Source: UBA10003 sp964365025 (GTDB taxonomy: Bacteria > Patescibacteriota > Patescibacteriia > Magasanikbacterales > UBA10003). Taken from it: 39,934 nt of DNA. The translations under genes and the position numbers were made by a program. This document shows, one piece after another, positions 14,177 through 20,844 of the stretch. The stretch's first letter is position 1; the number at the start of each line of letters is the position of its first letter. Location: assembly GCA_964365025.1 (NCBI GenBank), contig CAYIOJ010000004.1, positions 1 to 39,934 on the forward strand, in the 5' to 3' direction. The notes under the pieces are model-generated. The model did no database searches and was not told where the DNA came from. It worked only from the letters and a program-made list of their open reading frames with translations.

Positions 14177-15865
14177 CTATTCTGTATAATTTAATTCTTT
14201 GATATAATTTTCCACTTTTCTATCTATTTGTTCCCGCTCTTTTTCCAATCGCTTTAATTCCCGCCACACAGCGGCCACATCACTTTTTTCTTCTTCTTCC
14301 GAGTTGTCTATATAACGGCGGACATTTAGGTTATATTCATTCTCCTCGGCTATTTCTTTTACACCCACCACACGCGCGTATTTTTCAATATTCTTATATT
14401 CATTATGGGCGCTCACAATTTTCTCTATATCTTGCTTGCGCAAAATATTCTGGTTTTTACCTTCCAAATAATCTTTTTCCGCGTCAATAAACAAAATTTT
14501 GTTTTTATGATTTTCCGGCTTATTCTTATTAAAGATGAGGATGGCGGCGGGTATGCCGGTGCCATAAAATAATTTTGACGGTAAAGAAATTATTGTTTCA
14601 ATAATATCATTTTTAATTATTTGCTCGCGAATACGGCCTTCGCTACCGCCGCGGAATAATACACCGTGCGGGCAAACCACGCCGGCGCGCCCATTGGAAT
14701 TGAGGGATTTAATAATATGCAAAATAAAGGCATAATCGGCATTGCTGGTAGGCGGCATATCATATCCTTCTAGCCGGCCGTATTTATTAGTGGCAAAAAT
14801 TTCAAACGCCCACTCTTTGCTTGAATAAGGAAAATTTGTCACGCAGATATCAAATTTTTTAAGCGCGCCAAATTCATCCAAAAATTGCGGATTAGATAGA
14901 GTGTCCCCGCGACGAATATCGGCGCTATCCAATCCGTGTAAAAACATATTTATTTTGGCAATCGCGAAAGTGCCTATATTTATTTCTTGTCCATAAAGAT
15001 AAAGCGTCTTGGCTATTTTTTCACCTGCTTTATCTTTAAGATAATTATAGGCCTCTAAAAGAAAACCGCCCGAACCGACACAGGGGTCTGATATGTGATC
15101 TTTTTCATGCGGTTTTAAGATGTTCATTATTATTCGCTCTACTTCACGCGGGGTGTAAAATTCGCCACCCTTTTTACCCGCGTCAGCCGCGAATTGCTTG
15201 ATTAAATACTCATACGCATCGCCAAGCAAATCGGAACTGATGTAGTTGCCGCCAAAATTATATTGTAAAAAATGATTTACAAGCTTCTGAATCGTCTCAT
15301 TCGGGAATTTATCTTTATTGGCAAAATCCAAGTCATCAAAAATTTTGTCCAATTTTGGACTATTGGCATTAGTTAGTTTGTCAAAAATTTCATTCAATTT
15401 TTTACCGATATTTTCCGCCTGTTCCGCAATAACTTGCCAGCGGCAATTTTTTGGCACTTGAAAACGGTGATTATAATCGGCCGCCGCCAAATTTTTGTCA
15501 TTAAATTTTTCCATCACAGTGTTATATTCTTCATCCCAAATATCACTAATCCGTTTATAAAACAAAAGCCCAAATATGTATTTTTTATAATCCGAACTGT
15601 CAATTTTACCGCGTAAAATATCAGCACTCTTCCACAAAAATTTTTCCAACTGAGGCAGGGTGAGCTGACTGCCCATTTTGTGCATAATCACTTCCACATC
15701 TTCCGGGCGATAACGGCGATCTTGGCGCTTACCAATACGCAGAGGCACTAAAATACCGTCCTTTTCCCAATTTCGCAATGTGTCTGGATGAACAGCAAAC
15801 ATCTCCGAAACATCTTTGATAGATAAAAATTTTGGCTCGTCATTTTTCTGAGTTTTTTTAGGCAT
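14177..15865 (-). CDS. hsdM: Type I modification methylase HsdM with N-terminal MerR-like HTH
   Basis: A 562-aa adenine-N6 methyltransferase subunit. Residues about 12-60 (LSIKDVSEMFAVHPDTLRNWEKDGILVPLRIGKRQDRRYRPEDVEVIM) form a MerR/excisionase-type helix-turn-helix fused ahead of the usual HsdM helical domain (LEKFLWKSADILRG...YKKYIFGLLFYKRISD). The Rossmann core shows motif I DPCVGSGGFLLEAY (about 257-270) and motif IV as VTNFPYS rather than the usual NPPF/Y. A helical C-terminus follows. The fused HTH could let the methylase regulate its own promoter. A near-palindrome (GATATTTATAAAATATC, 15886-15902) covers the predicted -10. The ATG is at 15865 with no Shine-Dalgarno. Confidence 0.93.
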   Translation of the reverse strand: MPKKTQKNDEPKFLSIKDVSEMFAVHPDTLRNWEKDGILVPLRIGKRQDRRYRPEDVEVIMHKMGSQLTLPQLEKFLWKSADILRGKIDSSDYKKYIFGLLFYKRISDIWDEEYNTVMEKFNDKNLAAADYNHRFQVPKNCRWQVIAEQAENIGKKLNEIFDKLTNANSPKLDKIFDDLDFANKDKFPNETIQKLVNHFLQYNFGGNYISSDLLGDAYEYLIKQFAADAGKKGGEFYTPREVERIIMNILKPHEKDHISDPCVGSGGFLLEAYNYLKDKAGEKIAKTLYLYGQEINIGTFAIAKINMFLHGLDSADIRRGDTLSNPQFLDEFGALKKFDICVTNFPYSSKEWAFEIFATNKYGRLEGYDMPPTSNADYAFILHIIKSLNSNGRAGVVCPHGVLFRGGSEGRIREQIIKNDIIETIISLPSKLFYGTGIPAAILIFNKNKPENHKNKILFIDAEKDYLEGKNQNILRKQDIEKIVSAHNEYKNIEKYARVVGVKEIAEENEYNLNVRRYIDNSEEEEKSDVAAVWRELKRLEKEREQIDRKVENYIKELNYTE

Positions 15866-15893
15866 ATTTTATGGATAATTTAAGGATATTTAT

Positions 15894-15922
15894 AAAATAT
15901 CACTGTATGAATATTTTGTCAA
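15894..15922 (-). promoter_or_regulatory. hsdM promoter with operator-like palindrome
   Basis: On the minus strand, TTGACA (15922-15917) and TATTTT (15899-15894) are separated by 17 nt. The imperfect palindrome GATATTTATAAAATATC (15886-15902) spans the -10 and is a candidate site for the HTH domain of HsdM. Confidence 0.6.
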
Positions 15923-16250
15923 GTTATATGATATATTGGCTAAAATAAGCTAAAAATACAGAGACAGACCCATATTTTATTTTCAGATGTTTTCATAGGT
16001 TAAAAAATATTCAATTAATTTTTTTAATAATGTTGTTATTTAAAAAATTTGTCTAGTATAGTCTATACAAATACACTATGAAAAGTTTTCCACTTTAAAC
16101 ACAAGCGCCCTGTGGATAACTTGCTCATAACCCATACTTTATCCACAGATTTGTATAGTATAGTGTAGACAAATTTTCTGTTGATAAGTTTATAAAACAA
16201 TTAAATTACAGCTAAATCTAGATAAAAAAGAAAACTTATACACATCCATG
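15923..16250. other. Putative replication origin (oriC), AT-rich with DnaA boxes
   Basis: A gene-free, very AT-rich stretch beside dnaN. DnaA boxes: TGTGGATAA (16111-16119), TTATCCACA (16139-16147), the variant TGTTGATAA (16179-16187) and TTATACACA (16236-16244). Two 25-nt repeats of the form TTTGTCTA-N8-TATACAAAT, at 16048-16072 and inverted at 16149-16173, flank the central boxes. Position next to dnaA-dnaN and the change of gene direction nearby support origin function. The dnaA-rpmH gap (19415-19605) also has boxes and is the alternative or a second half of the origin. Confidence 0.55.
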
Positions 16251-16279
16251 TTGACAAGTACTGTTTTTCATGGTATAAT
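16251..16279 (+). promoter_or_regulatory. Perfect-consensus promoter of the origin-proximal RNA
   Basis: TTGACA at 16251-16256 and TATAAT at 16274-16279, spacer 17. A DnaA box variant (TTATACACA, 16236-16244) ends 6 nt upstream, the same geometry as at the small-RNA promoter at 13537. Confidence 0.85.
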
Positions 16280-16414
16280 ATACATCAGAAGAGTTGTTCT
16301 TTTCAGCTTTACTCCATTACTCTATGGTGTCCCAACTGGGACAAATAGGTTTTTAACTGAAACTAGTTAAAAAACCACCAAAGGGTAAAAGGAGAAGTAA
16401 CAAGTCCTTGAAGA

Positions 16415-16501
16415 ATGTATATTCGCCATTTAACCGTCTGCAGGTTAGTAGACGGTTTACTCCGATTATCTCGGGGTAGACGAGTTCGCTTCTTGGATTA
16501 A
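16415..16501 (+). CDS. Possible 28-aa leader peptide
   Basis: ATG at 16415 reads MYIRHLTVCRLVDGLLRLSR then GRRVRFLD and stops at 16499-16501. It is Arg/Leu-rich. An AGGAG lies about 20 nt upstream, too far for a good Shine-Dalgarno. Its last codons lie exactly in the left arm of the anti-terminator hairpin (16481-16495), the geometry expected of a leader peptide that controls attenuation. It could equally be chance. Confidence 0.25.
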   Translation: MYIRHLTVCRLVDGLLRLSRGRRVRFLD

Positions 16502-16502
16502 C

Positions 16503-16557
16503 AAGGGCGACTCGCCATTAAACAACATTATGTTTTGGGCTCAAAAGTCGCCCTTTT
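16503..16557 (+). terminator. Attenuator-like terminator with competing anti-terminator
   Basis: AAGGGCGACT (16503-16512) pairs perfectly with AGTCGCCCTT (16546-16555), with nested GCC/GGC and AAACA/TGTTT stems, followed by only about four T. The same left arm can instead pair with CGAGTTCGCTTCTTG (16481-16495) using CAAG...GCGACTCG. The two folds exclude each other. Confidence 0.55.
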
Positions 16558-16621
16558 AGCGTTTAAAGAGATCTATCGTGGTGAGATTGCCACGCTCCGC
16601 TCGCAATGACATTTAAAAAAA

Positions 16622-16650
16622 CCGCCTATTTGAGGCGGCTTTTCTTTTTT
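16622..16650. terminator. Bidirectional terminator between the origin RNA and dnaN
   Basis: CCGCCT (16622-16627) pairs with AGGCGG (16633-16638). T-rich tails lie on both strands (CTTTTCTTTTTT on plus, GGTTTTTTT on minus). A palindromic repeat GAGATTGCCACG...GCAATGAC (16583-16610) lies just before it. Confidence 0.8.
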
Positions 16651-16654
16651 AGGA

Positions 16655-17809
16655 CTATTCCTTAATCGGCATTATTATATACAAATACCCGCTACCGGCT
16701 TTTGGCACTAATACGCAGGGCGAATTAGGCGAAATCACCTTTAAAATCGCTTCTTCCGAGCTTAAATTCATCAATCCATCTAACAAATAACGGTAATTTA
16801 ATAAGATGTGATTATCTTCACCCTCAATCTGACACAATTCTTCGCTTGTATAATTGCCTAATTGACCATTGGTTGAGGCAAAGGTCGTCTTTTGCTCGTT
16901 ACCGCCCTTAAATGTCAACACAATGCCATTTATGCCTACATTAGAGAAGAGGCTCGCGGCTTTTATCCTCTTTATCCATTCAGCCACATTAAACGAGATG
17001 CTGGTTTTAGAACTGGCTGGAATAATTTGCCTATAATCAGGATACTGCCCCTCAATTAAACGGGAAACCAACTCCACCATACCATAGGAAAACAAAATCT
17101 GGCTGTCAGACACCATTATTTCTACCGGCTGCTCCTCTTCCAAATCCTCATGATAAGTGGAAACAATGCGCAAGATTTCTTGCAGGGAGCGCACCGGCAC
17201 AATCACCTTGGAAATTTCCCCGCTATACCCCTTACCATGAACATTCTCCAGCATTTTCACCTCTTTTTCAGCCAAACGATAACTATCTGTGGCCGCTGAA
17301 ACCAAATGCCCGGGCTTGTAATCAGGATTAAAATTAAGCAAAACCCCGCCTAATTCCGGCCTGGCCTCATTTTTAGAGGCGGCAAAAATTACTTTTTGCG
17401 CCATTTCTTTAAAATCAGCCACTTTCAAGCCATATACCTTTTTTTTCTCCAACTGCGGCACCAGAGGAAAATCCGCGGCCGCGTTGCCTTTGATCATGGT
17501 TTTGTCGCTCGCGCTTTGCACCAACAATTCACTGTCTTTTTGTTCAACATCAACTCTGCCAGACGGGCTAACAGATAAATAGTCAGTCAGCAACCGGCAA
17601 GGAACGGTAAATTCGCCGTCCTCGTCCACTTTGGCCCGTAGACGACAACTAATGGCCATTTCCAAATTAGTGGTAACTAATTTTAATTCCTTGTTTTCAA
17701 TTTTTATTAAAACATTATTTAGTATCGGCAAAGAAATGTTTTTTCCGGCTGCGTGACTTACCACCTGTAATCCTTGTAAGAGATTTTCCTGTGTGCAAGA
17801 GAATTTCAT
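16655..17809 (-). CDS. dnaN: DNA polymerase III beta subunit (sliding clamp)
   Basis: A 384-aa sliding clamp. Three repeated clamp folds are recognisable: MKFSCTQENLLQGLQVVSHAAGKNISLPILNNVLIKIENKELKLVTTNLEMAISC (domain 1), the central KMLENVHGKGYSG...VPVRSLQEILRI region (domain 2), and VSRLIEGQYPDYRQIIPASSKTSISF, the best-conserved clamp block (domain 3). It ends YLYIIMPIKE, the usual MP-hydrophobic C-terminus. The length is normal. It lies downstream of dnaA on the same strand, 219 nt away, in the classic origin arrangement. No Shine-Dalgarno is seen before the ATG at 17809. The 17810-18028 gap is AT-rich, with DnaA-box-like GTGGATAAA and TTATCCACT sequences. Confidence 0.97.
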   Translation of the reverse strand: MKFSCTQENLLQGLQVVSHAAGKNISLPILNNVLIKIENKELKLVTTNLEMAISCRLRAKVDEDGEFTVPCRLLTDYLSVSPSGRVDVEQKDSELLVQSASDKTMIKGNAAADFPLVPQLEKKKVYGLKVADFKEMAQKVIFAASKNEARPELGGVLLNFNPDYKPGHLVSAATDSYRLAEKEVKMLENVHGKGYSGEISKVIVPVRSLQEILRIVSTYHEDLEEEQPVEIMVSDSQILFSYGMVELVSRLIEGQYPDYRQIIPASSKTSISFNVAEWIKRIKAASLFSNVGINGIVLTFKGGNEQKTTFASTNGQLGNYTSEELCQIEGEDNHILLNYRYLLDGLMNLSSEEAILKVISPNSPCVLVPKAGSGYLYIIMPIKE

Positions 17810-18028
17810 ATTGGTTATTAATTAATTACTTTATATAACTAGTAATAATAACAAGGGAGTGGATAAAACCAGAAGAATGACAAAGTTGAATTTAAAATCT
17901 TGTGGAAAACTATGTGTAAAAGCGGTGGGAAAAGCTGTTAAAGAAATTGGGGATAAAAACAGTTCAAATGAAAATGGAGAAGTTAATAACATTTTAATGC
18001 GTTTTTGTTATTGGCTTATCCACTGTTT

Positions 18029-19414
18029 TTAAACAGCGAATAATTTTTGGCGAACTTGCGTTATTTCTTCTCTAACTTTAGGATCTTTTTCAATTTCTTT
18101 TTCAATTTTTTTGCAAGCATGCATGGCGGTGGTGTGATCGCGTCCGCCCAATTCCTGTCCAATAGCCGGAAAAGATGATTTGATTTCCCGTCGCATTAAA
18201 AACATGATGATTTGACGGGGGTGAGCTAATCGTTTTTCTCTGCTTTCACCCAAGACGTCCTGAATTCTAATGTCAAAAAACTCGGCCACCGACTGAATAA
18301 TATATTTGGGAGTAAGCACGCGGCCGGAAGCCGAATTTTCCAAATGTGAAACCAAGGTTTTGACTAGATTTATATCCGGTACGGTTTTTTTAAGCTGGTG
18401 GTAGGCTTGCAGTTTATTTAAAGCCCCTTCCAGCTCCCTCACGTTATTTTGTATAGAATTAGCGATAAAATCAAGAGCTTCTTTTTCCAAAGGCAGGCAT
18501 TTTTCATGACACTTGGTTTGCAAAATTGCCATTCTGGTTTCAAAGTCGGGTGGAGTCACGTCCGCGATCATACCCATTTCAAAACGGGATAACAAGCGAT
18601 TTTCCAAAAGTGAAATAGCCTTGGGTGGACGATCCGAAGTAATCATTATCTGCTTGTCTTGCTGATGCAGGTCATTAAAAGTGTTAAAAAAAGCTTCTTG
18701 GGTTTCGGCTTTGCCGGTGATAAATTGAATATCGTCAATCAAAAGCAAATCAGCTTTGCGATAGATATCGTAAAAATTTTTAATTTGGCCGGAGCGCACC
18801 GAGTGAATAAAATCATTGGTGAATTTTTCACAAGTGGCGTAAACCACTTTTTTTTGTCGGTCTTGTTGCAGAATTATATTGCCGACAGCCTGCAATAAAT
18901 GGGTTTTACCCAACCCCGATCCTCCATATATGAATAATGGGTTATAGGCTTTGCCTAACTGCGTTATGATTGCCTGGCAGGCGGCGTGAGCCAGTTCACA
19001 ACCTTTGCCCACAATAAAATTGGTGAAGGTGTAACGCGGGTTTAGGCCAAAGGTATTAACTGTTTCGGAAACTGTTTTTTGAAAAATTTGAGTAATTTCT
19101 TCGACTACTGGCGACATACTTTGGGCGGAAGTTTTGGCCGTGGCGATGGTGATGGGAAAGGTTCGCGTTGTTTCAATTTTATACGCCATGGAATTAACCG
19201 GTTCGCCGGTGGTTTTTTCAATCAGTTTAATTAAATTTTGATGATGATTTTTTTCCAGCCAGATTTTATTGAATAAACTGGGTACGCAAATCACCACATG
19301 CCCGTTGTCATAAGCGCCGATGAACGTGCTTTTGAACCAAGTAATAAAATTAGCCCTGCTTAAAGAGAGCTCTAATTCAGCAAGAACTGCTTGCCAAATT
19401 TGTTGCGGGGTCAT
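18029..19414 (-). CDS. dnaA: Chromosomal replication initiator protein DnaA
   Basis: A 461-aa initiator. Domain I (IWQAVLAELELSLSRANFITWF) is followed by a short linker. The AAA+ domain III begins at LNPRYTFTNFIVGKGCELAHAAC, with Walker A GGSGLGKT (164-171) and Walker B LLLIDDIQF (about 226-234). Domain IV carries the DnaA-box-binding signature GGRDHTTAMHACKKIEKEI near the C-terminus. The length is normal. No Shine-Dalgarno precedes the ATG at 19414. Its predicted promoter has a DnaA box inside the spacer, consistent with the autorepression known for DnaA in many bacteria. Confidence 0.98.
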   Translation of the reverse strand: MTPQQIWQAVLAELELSLSRANFITWFKSTFIGAYDNGHVVICVPSLFNKIWLEKNHHQNLIKLIEKTTGEPVNSMAYKIETTRTFPITIATAKTSAQSMSPVVEEITQIFQKTVSETVNTFGLNPRYTFTNFIVGKGCELAHAACQAIITQLGKAYNPLFIYGGSGLGKTHLLQAVGNIILQQDRQKKVVYATCEKFTNDFIHSVRSGQIKNFYDIYRKADLLLIDDIQFITGKAETQEAFFNTFNDLHQQDKQIMITSDRPPKAISLLENRLLSRFEMGMIADVTPPDFETRMAILQTKCHEKCLPLEKEALDFIANSIQNNVRELEGALNKLQAYHQLKKTVPDINLVKTLVSHLENSASGRVLTPKYIIQSVAEFFDIRIQDVLGESREKRLAHPRQIIMFLMRREIKSSFPAIGQELGGRDHTTAMHACKKIEKEIEKDPKVREEITQVRQKLFAV

Positions 19415-19439
19415 AAAAAGGAGTTATAAAACTAGAACC

Positions 19440-19467
19440 AGTATAACATGTGGATAAAATTACGCAA
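19440..19467 (-). promoter_or_regulatory. dnaA promoter with internal DnaA box
   Basis: On the minus strand, TTGCGT (19467-19462) and TATACT (19445-19440) are separated by 16 nt. The DnaA box TTATCCACA (minus strand, 19457-19449) lies inside the spacer, so bound DnaA should block the polymerase. Confidence 0.6.
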
Positions 19468-19492
19468 ATCAAGCTTGGCGGTTTAAAAATAG

Positions 19493-19521
19493 TGGACAAG
19501 CTGTGGATAGTGTGTTATTAT
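19493..19521 (+). promoter_or_regulatory. rpmH-rnpA promoter
   Basis: TGGACA at 19493-19498 and TATTAT at 19516-19521, spacer 17. A near-DnaA box (TGTGGATAG, 19502-19510) lies in the spacer. Confidence 0.55.
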
Positions 19522-19545
19522 CTGTGTAATATAAGTGAAGCTTGA

Positions 19546-19605
19546 AATTTCGTCGGGCTTCGCAAGCCAAAAACTTGTTTTTGGCTTAATTCAGCCCTCG
19601 AAATT
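19546..19605 (+). promoter_or_regulatory. Structured rpmH leader
   Basis: AATTTCG (19546-19552) pairs with CGAAATT (19599-19605), and GGGCT (19555-19559) with AGCCC (19593-19597). An inner stem GCCAAAAAC (19566-19574) pairs with GTTTTTGGC (19577-19585). The whole structure ends at the base just before the rpmH ATG, so folding would directly affect ribosome access. Confidence 0.55.
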
Positions 19606-19746
19606 ATGGTGAAAAGAACCTATCAACCAAAAAAACGTCGTCGCGCCAAGACTCATGGTTTTAGAAAAAGAATGTCCACTCGCGCTGGCCGTAAAGTGCT
19701 GGCCCGACGCCGCGCCAAAGGCCGTAAAAAACTCACCGTGGTTTAA
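19606..19746 (+). CDS. rpmH: 50S ribosomal protein L34
   Basis: A 46-aa L34: MVKRTYQPKKRRRAKTHGFR then KRMSTRAGRKVLARRRAKGRKKL. This is the full conserved family sequence and normal length. It heads the rpmH-rnpA-yidD cluster pointing away from dnaA, the standard origin layout. The rnpA ATG follows the stop by 2 nt. Confidence 0.97.
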   Translation: MVKRTYQPKKRRRAKTHGFRKRMSTRAGRKVLARRRAKGRKKLTVV

Positions 19747-19748
19747 GT

Positions 19749-20096
19749 ATGCTACCTCCAAGCAATCGTTTGAAAAATGACCGCGATTTTAAGCGGATTT
19801 TTAAGTTTGGCCACTCGTTTTATAGCCGTAATTTACAGCTAAAATTAGCCAAAGGATTGACTGGCAAAAGTAGATTTGGTTTTGTAATTGGTTTGGTTGT
19901 GAGCAAAAAAGCGACTGTGCGGAATCGGCTAAAGCGGCAGGTGCGCGAGGCGGTGCGATTAATGTATAAAAACGGCTTAATTAAGCCAAATTTTGATGTG
20001 GTTATTAAAATTAAAGCCAGTCTAATTGGCGCGGATTATAAAGATATTAGAGCAGAGGTGGAGTATTTGCTTAAAAAAGCAGGTGTTTTAATGTGA
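19749..20096 (+). CDS. rnpA: Ribonuclease P protein component
   Basis: A 115-aa protein cofactor of RNase P, which helps the catalytic RNA process tRNA 5' ends. It begins LPPSNRLKNDRDFKRIFKFGHSF and carries the family signature VSKKATVRNRLKRQVREAVRLM (about 51-72), the RNR helix that contacts RNA. It ends with ...ADYKDIRAEVEYLLKKAGVLM. It stops with TGA at 20094-20096, evidence that TGA is a stop codon in this organism. Coupled to rpmH (2-nt gap). Confidence 0.95.
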   Translation: MLPPSNRLKNDRDFKRIFKFGHSFYSRNLQLKLAKGLTGKSRFGFVIGLVVSKKATVRNRLKRQVREAVRLMYKNGLIKPNFDVVIKIKASLIGADYKDIRAEVEYLLKKAGVLM

Positions 20097-20102
20097 AAAT
20101 AA

Positions 20103-20172
20103 GGGGCGCGCCTATATCTTTTTTGCAGTCGCGGCGACAGTCCGCAGCAAAAAAAAGATATAGGCGCGCCCC
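20103..20172. repeat. Long hairpin element A (upstream of yidD)
   Basis: Perfect 16-bp arms GGGGCGCGCCTATATC (20103-20118) and GATATAGGCGCGCCCC (20157-20172) enclose T6/A8 runs and a 24-nt core (20125-20148) that begins GCAGTCGCGGCG. The same core occurs inverted in element B (20784-20807). The element ends 13 nt before the yidD ATG. Confidence 0.9.
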
Positions 20173-20185
20173 GAATAAAGTAAAT

Positions 20186-20449
20186 ATGCAATATTTATCC
20201 TTATTTCTCTATTTTCCGCGCTTTTTACTGCTTAAATTGATCAGGGTTTATCAAAAAACCATTTCGCCAGACCACGGGCCGTTTAGTTTATTGCACCCGC
20301 ATGGATTTTGCCGGTTTTACCCAACCTGTTCAGAGTATGGTTATCAGGCAATTGAAAAATATGGTATGTTGCGCGGAGGACTAAAAGCAGTGTGGAGAAT
20401 TTTGCGTTGCCACCCGTGGAGTCGCGGCGGGCACGATCCCCTTGCTTAA
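20186..20449 (+). CDS. yidD: Membrane protein insertion efficiency factor YidD
   Basis: An 87-aa YidD, a small peripheral membrane protein that aids YidC-dependent insertion. It shows the family core LIRVYQKTISPDHGP, then CRFYPTCSEYGYQAIEKYGMLRGGLKAVWRILRCHPWSRGGHDPL with the conserved CRFxPTCSxY and CHPW motifs. I use the ATG at 20186 (MQYLSLFLYFPRFLLLKLIRVYQ). The frame is open back to 20093 but that extension is the translated hairpin element, not YidD. yidC, the usual next gene, is not here. Confidence 0.93.
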   Translation: MQYLSLFLYFPRFLLLKLIRVYQKTISPDHGPFSLLHPHGFCRFYPTCSEYGYQAIEKYGMLRGGLKAVWRILRCHPWSRGGHDPLA

Positions 20450-20471
20450 AATTGGCTTAATGTGGTATAAT
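20442..20471 (+). promoter_or_regulatory. Promoter of the DUF5679 gene
   Basis: TTGCTT at 20442-20447 and TATAAT at 20466-20471, spacer 18. The -35 overlaps the yidD stop. The predicted leader is about 57 nt. Confidence 0.6.
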
Positions 20472-20534
20472 GCTAGTGGCCATGAAGATTGGCTAAGATA
20501 TCAATTAATTTAATTATTCTTAACTCCATAATCT

Positions 20535-20690
20535 ATGGAAGCATATTGCGTCAAGTGCAAGGCCAAACGCGAGATGAAGGATGCTAAAGAAGTGACCATG
20601 CCCGCCAAAGGCGGCGGCACCCGTCCAGCCATGAAGGGCGCCTGCCCGGTTTGCGGCACCGGCATGTTCAGGATTTTGCCGAAAAAATAA
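20535..20690 (+). CDS. DUF5679-type zinc-ribbon mini-protein
   Basis: A 51-aa protein: MEAYCVKCKAKREMKDAKEV, then MKGACPVCGTGMFRILPKK. Two CxxC knuckles form a zinc ribbon. The YCVKC-AKREM-D--EV pattern matches the DUF5679 family of tiny proteins found in Patescibacteria, Chloroflexi and other groups. The function is unknown. It has its own promoter and a strong terminator, so it is an independent unit between yidD and tig. Confidence 0.85.
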   Translation: MEAYCVKCKAKREMKDAKEVTMPAKGGGTRPAMKGACPVCGTGMFRILPKK

Positions 20691-20699
20691 ATGGTAAAC

Positions 20700-20732
20700 A
20701 AAAAGAGCCCGCTTGACGCGGCGCTCTTTTTG
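20700..20732 (+). terminator. Terminator of the DUF5679 gene
   Basis: AAAAAGAGCCCGC pairs with GCGGCGCTCTTTTT (one bulged base), with a 4-nt loop and a T-run. It begins 10 nt after the stop codon. Confidence 0.85.
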
Positions 20733-20759
20733 TTTTATGCTTGCTTTATTATAAATTTA

Positions 20760-20829
20760 AAATGTGCGCATATAGCTTTTTTTGCTGCGGACTGTCGCCG
20801 CGACTGCAAAAAGCTATATGCGCACATTT
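20760..20829. repeat. Long hairpin element B (upstream of tig)
   Basis: Perfect 17-bp arms AAATGTGCGCATATAGC (20760-20776) and GCTATATGCGCACATTT (20813-20829) enclose T7/A5 runs and the 24-nt core (20784-20807), which is the exact reverse complement of the core of element A. The arms differ in sequence from those of A but keep the GCGC-ATAT-C-poly(T) plan. It ends 15 nt before the tig ATG. Confidence 0.9.
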
Positions 20830-20844
20830 CCACATCATCATAAT

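Larger units (their letters stand above)
16286..16650 (+). ncRNA. Structured transcript between oriC and dnaN (unassigned RNA)
   Basis: Transcription from the consensus promoter would make a 270-360 nt RNA convergent with dnaN. Hairpins in order: GTCCC/GGGAC (16329-16342); an 11-bp GGTTTTTAACT/AGTTAAAAAACC stem (16348-16378), both enclosed by TGGTG/CACCA; AACCGTCT/AGACGGTT around 16432-16458; then the mutually exclusive pair at 16481-16514 and 16503-16555. It lacks the hallmarks of tmRNA, RNase P RNA, SRP RNA and T-box leaders that I can check by eye. A 28-codon ORF at 16415 lies inside. No protein gene follows on this strand, so it may be a stand-alone regulator, or an attenuator that has lost its gene. 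Confidence 0.6.

Noticed and set aside
16048..16173. A dif (XerCD) site at oriC
   Set aside because: The 8-8-8 arrangement and sequence do not match the 11-6-11 dif plan, and dif belongs at the terminus.
16286..16650. tmRNA, RNase P RNA, SRP RNA or T-box identity for the origin RNA
   Set aside because: No tRNA-like ends or tag ORF, no GAGGAAAGTCC/ACAGAAA, no GGAAG-type SRP loop, no T-box consensus were found by eye.
20091..20096. Recoded TGA (as in Gracilibacteria/Absconditabacteria)
   Set aside because: TGA ends rnpA and the 279-aa gene at the expected family or operon positions; no in-frame TGA is needed to rebuild any gene here.
20093..20185. N-terminal extension of YidD reading through hairpin element A
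   Set aside because: The extension is the translated palindrome; YidD homology and membrane-binding helix begin at the ATG at 20186.
20782..20844. N-terminal extension of trigger factor through hairpin element B
   Set aside because: Same reason; trigger factor normally starts at the MQ-type residue at 20845.
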